Made by a program: the position numbers and the translations under genes. The notes under the pieces are model-generated. The model was not told the origin of the DNA, searched no databases, and was given only the letters and a program-made list of their open reading frames with translations. A stretch of DNA of 64,000 nt, from assembly GCA_026120035.1 (NCBI GenBank), contig JALRME010000002.1, forward strand, positions 2,418,001-2,482,000, in the 5' to 3' direction. Shown here piece after piece: positions 10,107 to 21,656 of the stretch (position 1 is its first letter; each line of letters starts with the position of its first letter). This stretch comes from Coleophoma eucalyptorum. Taxonomy: Eukaryota > Ascomycota > Leotiomycetes > Helotiales > Dermateaceae.

Positions 10107-10777
10107 ATGCTATTTACCAAAGTATCCCTTCTAGCACTCCTCTCTATGACGGTCGTGGCCCAGGAAGATGCCCTATACATCAAGCGACAAGACTGGGAGT
10201 CGGTCATAGTATCTGCGGCATCTTATGGAGCTTCCGTTGCCCACGCTGCGGCTACCGCTGCGGCTCCTCATGAAAAACGACAAGATTGGCAATCAATCGC
10301 TGCGTCTGCTGCATCGTATGGAGCTTCAGTAGCTCAAAGTGCTGCTGGGGTTGCTGCTACAGCTGGGCAAAAACGCCAGGACTGGCAGTCTGCGGTGAAC
10401 TCTGCTGAGGTATGTTCCGAATCGGTTAAAGTACCGTTCTGTCTTTTATCTTTCTTTGGTCCAAGCATAGCAATCACTAACAAACAAATTCACAGTCCAT
10501 TGCGGCCACAGCTGGAGATGGCTACGCTTCCTACGGAGCCTCGGTCGCTGCTTCGGCTCAGAGCGCAGCATCAACCGCTGTCTCTGCTGCAACGGCTGGC
10601 GCCTCCAGCGTTGTAGCCAGTGCCACTGAAGCAGGAAATTCTGCAGCCTCATCAGCTTCAAGTCGTGCTTCAAGTGCTACTGCGGCGTCACAAACCACAA
10701 ATGCTAGTTCAGGGAGAATGATCCCAATTGAGGGAGTCTTAGGATTAGTCATGGCAGTCGGCTGGGAATTGGTTTGA
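10107..10777 (+). CDS. Kex2-processed Ala/Ser-rich repeat protein (KEP2)
   Basis: Two exons (10107-10409 and 10496-10777) give 194 aa. The intron has a GTATGT donor, a CACTAAC branch site and a TTCACAG acceptor. Residues 1-19 are a signal peptide (SLLALLSMTVVAQ). Lys-Arg pairs at 26-27, 57-58 and 89-90 are each followed by Gln-Asp-Trp-(Glu/Gln)-Ser. Each unit also carries an A-S-Y-G-A-S core (SYGAS at residues 39-43 and 70-74; ASYGASVA again just after the intron). Unit spacing is 31-32 residues. Kex2/Kex1 cleavage would release two peptides of about 29-30 residues with N-terminal Gln, which could cyclise to pyroglutamate. The third segment has no closing KR: it runs on as an Ala/Ser-rich stretch and ends with a hydrophobic tail (VLGLVMAVG) that could be a weak GPI signal. 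The unit sequence is unrelated to KEP1. Function unknown. Confidence 0.8.
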
Positions 10778-11003
10778 TATCGAGGCGATAATGAGATTTC
10801 GTGAGGGAAGGTTGAGTCTGTTACTCACGACTAGCGACAGGAAGGATGCATCCGGGCAAGTTAAATAAAAAGATTGCTGGATATCGGCAATGCGTAGACA
10901 GCGTTTCCTTCTCACATGGAGACCAATAGAAGTAATATTGCATCAAAGTCCTGTCATGAAGTATGGTGCAAATGAGGTTTTTTTTAATGCGATATATACA
11001 TAC

Positions 11004-12125
11004 TTAGTTGAAGACAACGGTCTTGTGGCCGTTCAACAAAACCCTTCTTTCAGTAACCCACTTGACAGCGGTGGCAAGCACATTGCTCTCGACGTTGCTA
11101 CCCTCGAGAGTCAATTCCTTAGGACTCAGAGCGTGGCCGACTCGAACAACATTCTGCTCAATGATTGGACCCTCGTCCAAATCACTGGTTACAAAATGAG
11201 CGGTTGCACCAATAATCTTCACACCACGGTCGTATGCTTGGTGGTATGGCTTGGCACCCTTGAATGATGGCAAGAAACTGTGATGGATGTTGATGATCTT
11301 GCCAGACATGGCTGTGCAAAGAGTTGGTGAGAGAACTTGCATGTAGCGGGCCAGAACAATCAGGTCGATGTTGTTTTCCTTGACGAGCTCCAAGATTCGA
11401 GTTTCTTGCTCGGCCTTGGTAGCAGCAGTAACAGGTAGATGGTGGAAAGGAATCTTGTAGGTGTTTGCAAGAGGCTCAAAATCCGGGTGGTTAGATACAA
11501 TCAGAGGGACGTCAATGCCCAACTGAGAGATCGATTGACGGAACAGTAAGTCGTTGAGACAGTGTCCGATCTTAGAGACCATAATCATGACGCGAGGCTT
11601 CTTACCAAGCGAAGTGAGCTCGTAGTCCATGGCCATCGATTGGGCAGTCTGCTCGAAGGATGACTTTAATTCCTCGGCGCTCATCTTGTTCTCGGCGGAA
11701 ACATCAGCGGGAGCAAAATGCACGCGCATGAAAAACTTCTTGGAAGTTGGGTCACCAAATTGCTGTGAGTCAACAATGTTCTGGTTGTGCTGTGCCAGGA
11801 ATCCCGTGACGGCGTGTACAATGCCTGGTCGATCAGAGCACGACAGCGTCAGGATGAATTCGTCTTCTCTAGCCATCTTTGGTAACGTTGAGGATTTCTT
11901 TGCAAAGGACCAAGGAGTCGATGTTGAGAAAGACTTCAATGGAGGGGCGGAGGCAGAGGTCAGGTGCTTCGAGCAAAATTTTTGCTGGTGGGAAATTGTT
12001 TGGGTTTGCGAAGATGTTCGCGATTGGTGGTAAAGTTGTCTGGTGGTGGTGCAGCTCGATTTGGTCGATTCTACCAACCCAATTGCTCTTCTGTATAACT
12101 GGGTAGTGCGTGCCTTACTCGCCAT
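11004..12125 (-). CDS. purU: Formyltetrahydrofolate deformylase, probably mitochondrial
   Basis: A 373-aa intronless protein. From about residue 84 it matches bacterial PurU: an N-terminal ACT domain (FILTLSCSDRPGIVHAVTGF), then a formyltransferase-like fold with the conserved NIHHSFLPSF segment, YDRGVKIIGATAHFV and SDLDEGPII. Asn, His and Asp of these motifs form the usual catalytic set. The enzyme hydrolyses 10-formyl-THF to THF and formate, balancing one-carbon pools. The first 80 or so residues are rich in Arg, Ser, Thr and Gln with almost no acidic residues, as in mitochondrial presequences. A downstream Met (MAREDEF) could start a cytosolic form; both are in one frame, so dual targeting by alternative starts is possible (inference). 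Confidence 0.9.
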   Translation of the reverse strand: MASKARTTQLYRRAIGLVESTKSSCTTTRQLYHQSRTSSQTQTISHQQKFCSKHLTSASAPPLKSFSTSTPWSFAKKSSTLPKMAREDEFILTLSCSDRPGIVHAVTGFLAQHNQNIVDSQQFGDPTSKKFFMRVHFAPADVSAENKMSAEELKSSFEQTAQSMAMDYELTSLGKKPRVMIMVSKIGHCLNDLLFRQSISQLGIDVPLIVSNHPDFEPLANTYKIPFHHLPVTAATKAEQETRILELVKENNIDLIVLARYMQVLSPTLCTAMSGKIINIHHSFLPSFKGAKPYHQAYDRGVKIIGATAHFVTSDLDEGPIIEQNVVRVGHALSPKELTLEGSNVESNVLATAVKWVTERRVLLNGHKTVVFN

Positions 12126-12614
12126 CGATACCTATGGCTCTAAGGCTCAGAAAACAAAGACTGACTGGCTCTTGTCTTTATGCACTTTGGTGTGAAACGG
12201 ACCTCTCCAAGAGTCACATCACGTGGCATGGACTCTTACCAATTCCGGGGATCTTTCGGGAAAAAGTGGATCCAAAGGCCGAGACCGCGATTGTGATTGT
12301 GACTGTGACGACGACGACGGCGACGGTGATCATCGTGGAAGCAGAGAATGGACACTTGTTATGTTGTGTGCCAGGTATAGCCATCACTGAGGGTCTATAT
12401 CCCGCACAAGTCCACCGGTGATTTAGGAATTGCCCCATTTGTTTCAGGCGTGCAGATTGCCGGTACCAAAAAATCATAGAGTCATATATGCACATGTTCT
12501 ATCTACATCTGCAACGTATGTCCAATGCCGCTATGCCAAAACATCTAATCGATCCCAACGCAATTATCTCTGAGGTCTAAGGGTATCTTTATGCATAAAC
12601 ATCCCACCCAAATT
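12126..12614. other. Intergenic region between deformylase and S33 hydrolase
   Basis: Contains the deformylase promoter. Simple GAC/GTG-type repeats occupy about 12290-12335. The short frames here are not gene-like. Confidence 0.4.
12219..12225 (-). promoter_or_regulatory. TCACGTG E-box upstream of deformylase gene
   Basis: TCACGTG lies about 95 bases upstream of the deformylase ATG. This is the core bound by Cbf1/USF-type bHLH factors in fungi. One site alone is weak evidence. Confidence 0.3.
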
Positions 12615-14865
12615 TCAAGGCCAAACCTGGGTAAGGCCAGTCTGACTTGCATACAGTTTCTCGTCTTCCTTGCTCATTATCTTGCAGTTTCCTGCTTCGT
12701 CTTTGTTCGTGCAGCCGAGGAATGGTCTCCATTGGGGTGTGCACATGGTTCCAACTTCAGGAAGCGTACCCGTCTGGAAATACTCTCGTATGACTTTGGC
12801 TGTGCAGATTGAGGGGTTCGAGTAAGAGCAGTGCTACAGTGATGTCAGTAATTTTCCATAATCATCCGGTAGCAGTAGTGACAAACCCCCTGTGCATCTT
12901 GGTGCAGAACTACCGCTCCTGGGAATTGCGAGGCAATGTAGCGAGCACTATAAATGTATTAGCCTAGTTCTACATGGCTGATCAATTGCCAAAGTCATAA
13001 AATGGCTACACTGTCCGGACTTACTTCCGTATAGGTGTCACCGTATCATGCGTATTACCGATAACCAGCATTGGGTGCGAGGTTTTCCCAGAAATTGGCC
13101 CTATAAGAAAATAAGTACAATATACGCAAATAATTCCGAGAATATATACCTGAAAATTGGTAAGCCGGGGCGGTGTTGTATCCTAGACAAGATATTTTGC
13201 CTCTAGCCCAGCTGGCAAAGATACGTTTGCTTTGCTTTTTCAGTGCAATGAGATAATCTCCGAATCCTTCTTTGGTAATGTTGGTGAAGCCGCCCGTGTC
13301 CATGCAGGAGATCGAGTTGACCGTTCCCATCCCAGAGATGTAATTTGAGGCAACACAGGCATCTGAAAATGGACCATCTTGTTGGCACTCCAAGGATATC
13401 TCAACCGCAGCCAGGGCCGATTGCTTTAGTTCCGCAACCGATGTTGCATTTCCAACTTCAACTTCAGTAAGCAGATCAAAGAACTGTTCTGCCCAACCGT
13501 ATGGAAAATACATGGCACTGAGCATGCTAAGGTAAACATCGCCAAAAGTAACAATCTCTGGTCCACGGCTGCCCGAAGCTGGCACAGAAATTGGGTTTCC
13601 CTTCAGATGTTGCATCACTCTATCAAGACGTGCTTCTACATCCTTCCCAGAGGTTCCGGTGAAAAACGAGCACTTTTCAGGCCCTGCTTCATAGCAATAC
13701 TCGCAGTACTTGGTGATAATCATATCCGCATCCACGAGATTTGTTGCCCAACCACCAGAATAATAATCGACTACATCCATAACGCCGTCGATCAGAAGTC
13801 GCTCAACTCGATCAGGATGCATTGCTGCGAAGGTTGCGCCGAGAGTGGTTCCGTAACTGAATCCCCAATACAAGATCTTCTCCTGGCCTTTTCTCCAGGC
13901 AGTTCGCTGTAGGATCTTTTGCGAGTCCTCGCTCTGGTGACCAGAAATGCTTTGAGGTTGCGCAACTATTTCTTTGGCTTCCTTTTCTCTCCACTCTGCG
14001 TGTCTTTCAACAATCTCAACCATATCCTCCACAGTTTGGGCCGTGTTAACATATCTGACCATATCTTCATCATCGCCCACTCGAGCACAACTTCCCCCAA
14101 GGGACTCGGCTCTTGCCCATTCGAATCCTATGATGGACTCGGAATCCCATAGCATACCATAATCCGGATATTTCAGAGACCAAGTCTGTTGGTTGAATGC
14201 ATCGGGGAAACACTTCAACCGAGGTGTAGTATTATTTACACCTCGTGGATCGAATCCTATGATATCAAAATACTTCCCAGAGCTCGGATCTGGTGAATCT
14301 ATAATATCTTGAATGAACTTTCCTCCACTAAGAACCTGATGAATACCAGATTCCCCGGGTCCACCTTGGAAATCACTCTTAGTATATGCTCTTATCTTGC
14401 CAGATCAAAGACCTACCTGGATTCATGAGCAAGGCTCCTCCATATCGTTCGTCCGTCACAGGTACTTTGGCTGGAAGCCTGACTATAGCAATAGCTGCTC
14501 TTGGACCACCATCGATGCTGCTAGCATTCCAATTTAATGGAACATCCAGCCGTGTACATTGGAAACCTCCAAAGCATTCCGTGTATTTCAGTTGCTTACT
14601 TGGGGTAATCTACAACAAGCGACGGTTAGAAATGTAAACATACCAGAGAATAGTAATTTCTTACGTCGCTCCATCTGAACAGCCGATCGCCATTCTTACT
14701 CTCCTCCGAACCGAGTAACGATGTCACAGAGGGAGATGGCAGCGCATAATAGCAAAGGACCAGGAATACGAGGGCCAAGTGCACCCTCCATTTCGGTCGC
14801 GGCGTCTTCGGGGCCGCTACCGGCGGCACTAAGAGAGGCGTGTAGACATCCGAGTTTTTGGACAT
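12615..14865 (-). CDS. TAP-type serine hydrolase (S33 alpha/beta hydrolase), membrane anchored
   Basis: Six exons on the minus strand: 14665-14865, 14417-14609, 13150-14364, 13025-13100, 12887-12947 and 12615-12833 (654 aa). The catalytic Ser is in GFSYGTTLG (about residue 301), the Asp in VIGNTHDTVTP, and the His in DAQGHCSYSN, where TAP C-terminal domains carry it. An oxyanion-type NPGGPGESG segment and IIGFDPRGV precede the Ser. These enzymes are tripeptidyl-aminopeptidase-like peptidases or related hydrolases of secreted or vacuolar pathways. Residues 27-42 (RVHLALVFLVLCYYAL) form a single membrane helix after a short N-terminus that carries basic residues, so a type II membrane protein is likely rather than a freely secreted one. 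All introns have good branch sites except the last, which has a weaker GTTTGT donor. Confidence 0.87.
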
Positions 14866-15995
14866 GGCTTCAGACTACAAACTAACTTACGAAGACAGCA
14901 GCATATTTCACCGGGCTCCAGATGGAAAGGAAGGGAAGTTAAGAGTCACGGCGATTCAAATCCACGATAGCTAAAAGTGGAGGCTGGCAATCCTCGGGGT
15001 GATAGCAAGAGATAGCTGGCGATAGCATCTTATCAGATGATCTTTGTGCAGGGGCCAGGAGAGACCTCGCTAAAGCACGAACGACATCCACGACAACTGC
15101 TATTTGCTATGTTTCTCGGGTGTATACATACCTGTCAGCTGTGGATGTTGATGTCGTGTGCGAATTGGATGAAAGGCAAGTCACACAACAATGCCTGGTC
15201 CCTTTGCGCGACCGGTATGTGTCTCCGTGGCATTCACGACTCGATACGAAGGAATCCCACGCTTATCATGTTCCTCTAACTTTCTACGTTACCGCGGCCT
15301 ATTGGAAATTAGCTGGCTTATCGGGTTATCTGGCGAGAAAACTATAATTGATGGCCACGCTAGTCGCTATTCTAGTGGCTGGTATCTTCGCCAAAGAATG
15401 CCAGAAGCGCGGTGTACGGTGCACGGTGTACAGTGTACAGTGTACAACGTAGTATTTCATGACATAAAAACTCTCCTATTATCACCGGCGTCATTAATTC
15501 GCAAGGTCTTGCTACTGGAATGTGGTTCTTCACATATTGCCCATTCTCTTCATCCTCGCTTTATGCCCCATTGTTGAAGAGACCGGGCTGCTGAGCCATG
15601 GATCCGAGATATAACCATGAGAGAACATCCAATGAAAGTCTGACCTGAAGCAAGATAAAGGTGGGCAAAGAAAAGGACAAACCCCTCGACACTAGCAACG
15701 GGGAAGTTATAGGTGCAGAGTCTGATGATTTCTGTCAAGTAGTGTTTGGGCGAGTTCGTCACTGTAGTTGATGTCCTGTGATCTAAGCAGTCACAGAGCT
15801 TCCACGGTATTGGCAAATTAGGTTTTGGTATAGCCTAAACTATATTCCCATGGTTGGGTTGTTGTACGCATTTGAATAAAACCTCAAGCAGACCCTTGTC
15901 CAACGAGCTAATAGGCTATATTGGCTTGTTTCCGAGTAGGTTCTGGAGGTCAATTGTCTACCAATCAGTGTTAACTACAGTAAATGTGACTTAAG
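14866..15995. other. 1.1 kb intergenic region
   Basis: Promoter of the S33 hydrolase on the left and 3' flank of the MFS gene on the right. A five-copy 7-bp imperfect repeat (GGTGTAC/AGTGTAC) is at 15411-15445. No gene is seen. Confidence 0.45.
15411..15445. repeat. 7-bp imperfect microrepeat, five copies
   Basis: Units GGTGTAC, GGTGCAC, GGTGTAC, AGTGTAC and AGTGTAC are adjacent with no spacer. Confidence 0.85.
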
Positions 15996-17555
15996 TTATT
16001 TGCTCTTAATACCGGGCGCAATAGCTGGACTGACAACCGCAGTAGCTACTTCTACATCTTCCTTTTCCGAACTCTTACTGCGTCTAGAGCCCCATCCTAT
16101 CCATCCATTCGCATTGGGGCCTCGTAGTGCAACCATTATATAGCTGGATGCGAGTACCCCAATACTGAGACTACCACTTGCAACCCATCCTCCATATCTT
16201 TCATACACAACATTTCCTGCTTTCGTCCCTGTTAGCTGGCCAAGATATAAGATGGTCATAAAAGCTGTATTGACCCTATTCCTAGACTTGGGCTTAATGG
16301 GATGGATAGACATCCTGTTAGCAATCTGTGAGATCATGAATCCAGCATCTAAAAACAATCCTTCGATAATTACCCCAGCAATGGTAATCTTTCCAGTATA
16401 AGTACCAATAATGACACCAACTAATGCTATGGTTTCGCCAACGAGAACGGCGTAGATTGGATATTTTAATGGCTGGATAAGATATTTCCCATATATAGGG
16501 TTGAGCACCATGGTTGCCAGGCCGATGAAACCAAACAGCCCAATATCGATAGTGTTATAGTGATATGGTAGCCCAGATAAGAGGAAAGTGAGAGTTGTCC
16601 AGTATGAAGTCAATGCAAGATTGGTGCAGAAAGATAAGAATGCTGCTTGGATGAGGATGGGCTGAGTGACGCATAGTCTTACAATAGACCACATGATCTC
16701 AGGGTAAATTCTTAGTATCTCTTTTGCTTTCGTTGGATTGGAGGCGGGGTAGTCGGGCATGACAAGCCACATCGCAATCAATGTGCTATACTGTAACGCC
16801 AGAGCGAGCCAGTAGACATTGCGCCAGGATGTATAGTTGGCAACGATACCCGATAGAATACGGGCGATAAAGATACCTAACGCTCCCCCAGATGCAACGA
16901 TTGATATATTTAATGCTCGGGTCTCAGCCGCTGCCAAATCGGAGACAAGTGGCATCAATATTTGGGGAACGGCTGTGAAGATACCAGAGAGATAAGTGAA
17001 TGTTAGAAAGATCTTTACATCACTTGTGGCGCAAAGAACAATCCTATGTGGGGTACCGAGTTAGATATACACGTATAGTAGAAGATACATGGGAGAAAAC
17101 CGCATTTTTCTGACATACCACAATGTCGCAGCCAAGGTCATCATAGTCAGCGTGAACCTTCTCTTTGGAAACATGTCTCCAAGAGGCAGGATGAATACAA
17201 TGCCACTAGCATAACCAGCCTGCCCAAGAGTCGGGACACTTGAGATTTCCGCCTGGGAGGTATGAAACTCCTGGGCAAGGACATCTAGGATTGGGTGATT
17301 ATAGTAGAGACAGGCAATATAGATCCCGCCAGTCCAGGCATACAGAGCGTTCTGCCATAGTGTAAACTTTGGAGGATTCTCATGGTTCCATCGACACCAC
17401 GGTGGAGTCCAATGGATAATTTCCAGTAGCTTATGAAATATTGAATGGTGCTCAGGTGCTGCCCTGTGGCTACTACCTCCAGGTGAAGCAGCTACTGTTG
17501 TTACAATCTCATCCGCAATGGCGTTTGTTTCTGTGTTAGAATTATCCATGCTCAT
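15996..17555 (-). CDS. Major facilitator superfamily transporter
   Basis: Two exons, 17119-17555 and 15996-17043, give 494 aa. A hydrophilic N-terminus of about 75 residues is followed by about 12 hydrophobic segments. The first loop carries the MFS signature-like stretch LPLGDMFPKRRFTL (G-D-x-x-x-(R/K)-R). The intron runs from GTATGT to CCACATAG and has a CTAAC branch site. The closest style is the DHA1-like drug or solute:proton antiporters; the substrate cannot be predicted. The ATG at 17555 (MSMDNSN) was preferred because the frame upstream is not transporter-like. The gene is transcribed away from a second MFS gene that starts 2.2 kb to the right. Confidence 0.85.
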
Positions 17556-19739
17556 TGGGCATATAACTGCTATTTTAACACTAGAGAATAAAGAGCAAAT
17601 GAATCTTTGAATAATGAGATGAAAAGGAACTTTTTGATTAGAGAATAGCGATGCATACCATCTAATATTACCTGAATGGAACTGCCATAGGCACGAAAAG
17701 CACTTAGATAGAAGTGGACCTGGCTGTTGAGGTTTTGCAAAATTTCGGCCGAAAAGAAGTTCAGCGTTCGAAAACAAATCGCTGGTATATGGACGTAACG
17801 AAAATTGGGTTCAACGCACTGCGATTAAATCCCCTTGCAGGTCACTAGAGCACTGTGCTCTGTAACTTCGGTAGGGGGGGGCATTAGCGCGACTCTGTTA
17901 GGCTGTCACGTTGTCTTCGGCCGAAGCTTCAGTAGCAACGCGAAGGATCAGTAGCCGCCGATGTATAGAAGCTAAATCATATGGAAAGACGACGCATTCT
18001 ATGTCCATTGATTAATAAGTCAAGATCTTGACTTTTTGACACCGTACGGAAATAATAACAACCTTAAAGGCAGGAGGCAACTTCCTACTCAATTTCTTAT
18101 TCTCTTTACCTGGATACAGAAATAAGGAAAGCTTTAGGACGATAATTTCCCGATATATGACAATGCTTAATTACTTCTTTCACGTTGTCTTAATCTAAAG
18201 TCTCTGGAAGCCCTTAAAAACTATACCTAGCTTCTCCTGGGAAGTTAAAACATTTCAATAACTTATAACAATCTTACTACTCGGTTATGCTTTTTTTAGT
18301 CTAGGCCTTAACAAGATTGATAGTTTAATTTTCATCATTAACTAAGGTTAGGTATGGTTAACGTAGTAAACATCAATAATTGCCTTTTACTTTGCGAAAT
18401 TCGTATTATATTTAATAATATGGAATGGTTTACATTGGAGGGGTTAAAGTAATTATTTCTTCGTGCCTTATGACTGCCCAGTAGTGTATCCGTGGTAAAG
18501 GCCTTCAAGAATACAGGTATTTGCAATCGGTATCATATCCGTGGTTTATTTAACCATTGATCATCATAAAAGGAATTGCTTTTTATTACTCTGGGTAACT
18601 CTTCAAACTTAAATTCACTCTTTTTCATCTTGCATACATCTGACACACAAGAGTCAATTAAGCGACGACAATGTTATGTCCCAGTCTTATTCCTTTATCG
18701 ACTGGGGTGACTGATTTTCCGTTACAGGCTTTTTGGATTGTGCGAAACGCAGCAACCTTTTTTTAAGTCCTATTGAAAAAACCGGGAGTATTCCCTAGAT
18801 GGGATATTTTGGGGGGGGGGGCACCACGACGCTGTTGCGGCTATGCAACGACAGCCTGCTCATTTGAAAGTGTGCTACGTTTTCATTTTCAATTCATTCA
18901 CTTTGATGCCTTAAAAATAAATATAGATCAACAAGATACCAATGAGAAAGAAGACTTTCAATATTGCGAAGAGGCCCTTCTCGAGCCAAAATAGCCTTAT
19001 CGACCCATGAGTCGCCGTGCCAATAGTTCCAACGAATTAATTCTGTGGTAGACGCACGTTTCCTTGTCCTCGAACACATTGCGGTACAGCAGATTACAGG
19101 TAAAACTGCAAGTATGCCTTGTTTTTCATTGATCGTACCTGCAAGTGAGCCTTGGCTCTGTCCCTGATCATATATGTACTGGCAAAAGAAACTCTAAATT
19201 CTCAACTTGCAGATTTTGATTGTCAAAGACTTCTCCGGAAGAGGTCTATCTACACGATAACGTATTTTATAGTCTTTCTATCAAGCAAGAATTTAAGTTA
19301 GGAAAACACCAGGCGAATCTCACCCCAGGCGCCATTTCGGTATGTTCTCTTTTGCTCAATCCTGCAAACCGTTATGGCTAGGGTAATGTTATTATCCTTA
19401 GATATGATGCAGGTAATCGCGGTTCATGACCAGCTTACGCAGCTCCTTGCGTTATGATTGGGAAATACTCTCGGGATGTGGGCGACAACAGTTTTGCGGA
19501 GGGTCTCCTCTTTGCGGGGCACCCCGGAACGCATTTGGCCATCTGAACTATCCCTACCACAAATATACCTTGCAAAATGAGATTGCTAGAGAGTAATAGC
19601 CAAGGCTAAAATAAACCCATTGTCTTCCCCGATGTCGAGAAGGTGTGTCAACTTTCTTCTCATAACTCCATTTCCCGGGAATTTTTTTAAAGGGATCACG
19701 CCCAAATCCTTATCACTACGTGTGAATCGATTTAGAACC
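17556..19739. other. 2.2 kb AT-rich divergent intergenic region between two MFS genes
   Basis: Visibly AT-rich, especially about 18000-18650, with runs of T, A and TTAAT-type words. Two G homopolymers break the pattern (17874-17881, 8 G; 18811-18821, 11 G). No gene, tRNA or clear transposon end was recognised. It could be a decayed (RIP-mutated) element, but no coding remnant was found. Confidence 0.4.
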
Positions 19740-21656
19740 ATGTCATCAACTCAACAGGTGGTTGATGGCCAAAGGTTAGCGAATTCAAACGATGAATCTC
19801 ATAGCTCGCCAACTTTAGAACCGATCAAAACGGCCACGACGTATGATCAAATCGACGGCAAACATGTAGTGAAGCGTCTGGTAACACTTGGATCTATCCA
19901 ACATCGACACCAACATACAGGCGAGATCATTCTGATCCCAACTCCCTCAAATGATCCAAATGATCCTCTAAATTGGTATTGGAATTTATTGTATACGATT
20001 ATATCTGCTAAGGCTAACATGAATATAGGTCTCAAAGCCAGAAGTACTATTCAGCCTTTATCATCTGCCTTGCCATGTTGATGTGCAATTTCCTGGCAGC
20101 AGGTCCGACTATCGCCATAGTTCAGACAGCTCAAGACTTCTTCCCAAACTGGATGCAATCTGGACTTGGGCCTGCCATTACCAAAACAGCCTTTTTTTTC
20201 ACAAGCACCGCGCTTCTGCAAGGGACAGGGAACTTGATCTGGATGCCACTTGTCAATAAATATGGCCGAAGACCAGTTTACATGATTAGCTATGTGATAT
20301 ATCTGATCTGTGCGATTTGGGCCGCTTTTACCACAAGCTATGGAAGCTTTCTGGCTGCCAGAATTTTTATGGGTTTTGGTTCTGGTGCTGCTGAGACCAT
20401 GGCTCCGCTTTCAATTGCCGATATCTTCTTCCTTCATGAAAGAGGTCTAATCATGGCGTAAGTTATATAGTCCAGCTTCACCAACTGATATTGACATATC
20501 TTTAGTATGTACAGCTGCGCACTTGTTTCTGGAGTATCTGGAGGTATAATAATTGCAGGGTAAGTCCGCTATTTCTATTGTGAACAAGGCGGGCTCTGAT
20601 GAATTAAAGTCTTATAACTATCAATCATCCATGGCGAACCATTTACTACGTAGCAATTGCTCTCGTCGGTGCTACCCTTCTCCTCGCCTTCTTCACCTTC
20701 CCCGAGACCGTATACAGGCGGTCCATCGATATTGACAAGTCCCACGAACCAACTATTTCAGACAAACAAAATATAAAAGATGCAACACGGGTTGAGACTT
20801 CACAATCATCATCAATTCCTCCAAAAAAGACCTATATTCAAACCTTGAAGATCTTCTCTGGAACATTTACCGAGGAATCATTTTGGAAGCTCTTCATCCG
20901 ACCTTTTGCACTAATCCTGCTTCCTCCCATTCTCTGGTGTGCCCTCGTCCAATCTGTTACCATTGGTTTCATCGTCGCTGTTACTTCTAATGTTGCATCC
21001 GCATACTCGACAGCATATAACATGAAGCCATATGAGACAGGATTGTGTTTCATTGCAGCTCTCATTGGTGCTCTTGTAGGGATCTTCTGTGGGGGATATC
21101 TTGGTGATAAGACGGCAGACTTCTTCACTAGACGGAATGGAGGTGTCAGAGAACCTGAGATGCGATTGCCTGCGATGATGTTCAGTCTCATCAGCACGCC
21201 ACTTAGTTTGGTTCTTTACGGTGTTGGAATTCAGTATAAACTACACTGGATGTGCCCGACTATGGGTATTGCACTTCTGAATTTCTCAGTGGTGCAGGGA
21301 ACCAATGTCGCATTGGTATATTGCATCGATGCATACCGACCTATAGCTGGCGAGGTCACTCTCACAACTATGGCATTCAAATGTAAGCCCCACTTGCTGC
21401 GATAATTGAAGAATATTTTATTGATACTGATAACTCTGCAGCTGCATTCGGGTTCCTCCTCTCTTTCTACACCAACCCATGGGTCGAGAAATCAGGATAC
21501 CAAAATGCGTACGGTGCTATGGCGGGTATATCCGCTGCGGTCCTACTGTTCTGGATCCCGATGTATATCTGGGGAAAGCGTATCCGTCATGCTACTTGGC
21601 ATTGGAAGGCCACAAGTTATGTGCACTGGGATGAGGATCGTGAGGTTGGTGAATAA
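19740..21656 (+). CDS. MFS transporter, Hol1/DHA1-like
   Basis: Five exons (19740-19975, 20029-20457, 20506-20559, 20610-21382 and 21442-21656) give 568 aa. The N-terminal DPNDPLNWS motif before the first helix is typical of the fungal DHA1 branch that includes Hol1-type transporters. VNKYGRRPVYMISY is the loop 2-3 signature and MGFGSGAAETMAPLSIADIF the helix 5 region. A central cytosolic loop (TVYRRSIDIDK and on) precedes the second set of six helices. The expected role is proton-coupled transport of small cations, polyamines or drugs; the substrate is not known. Exon 3 is only 54 bases, and all four introns (about 45-60 nt) have usable branch sites. The ATG at 19740 (MSSTQQ) was chosen; an in-frame ATG at 19632 would add a 36-residue basic extension. 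Confidence 0.86.
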
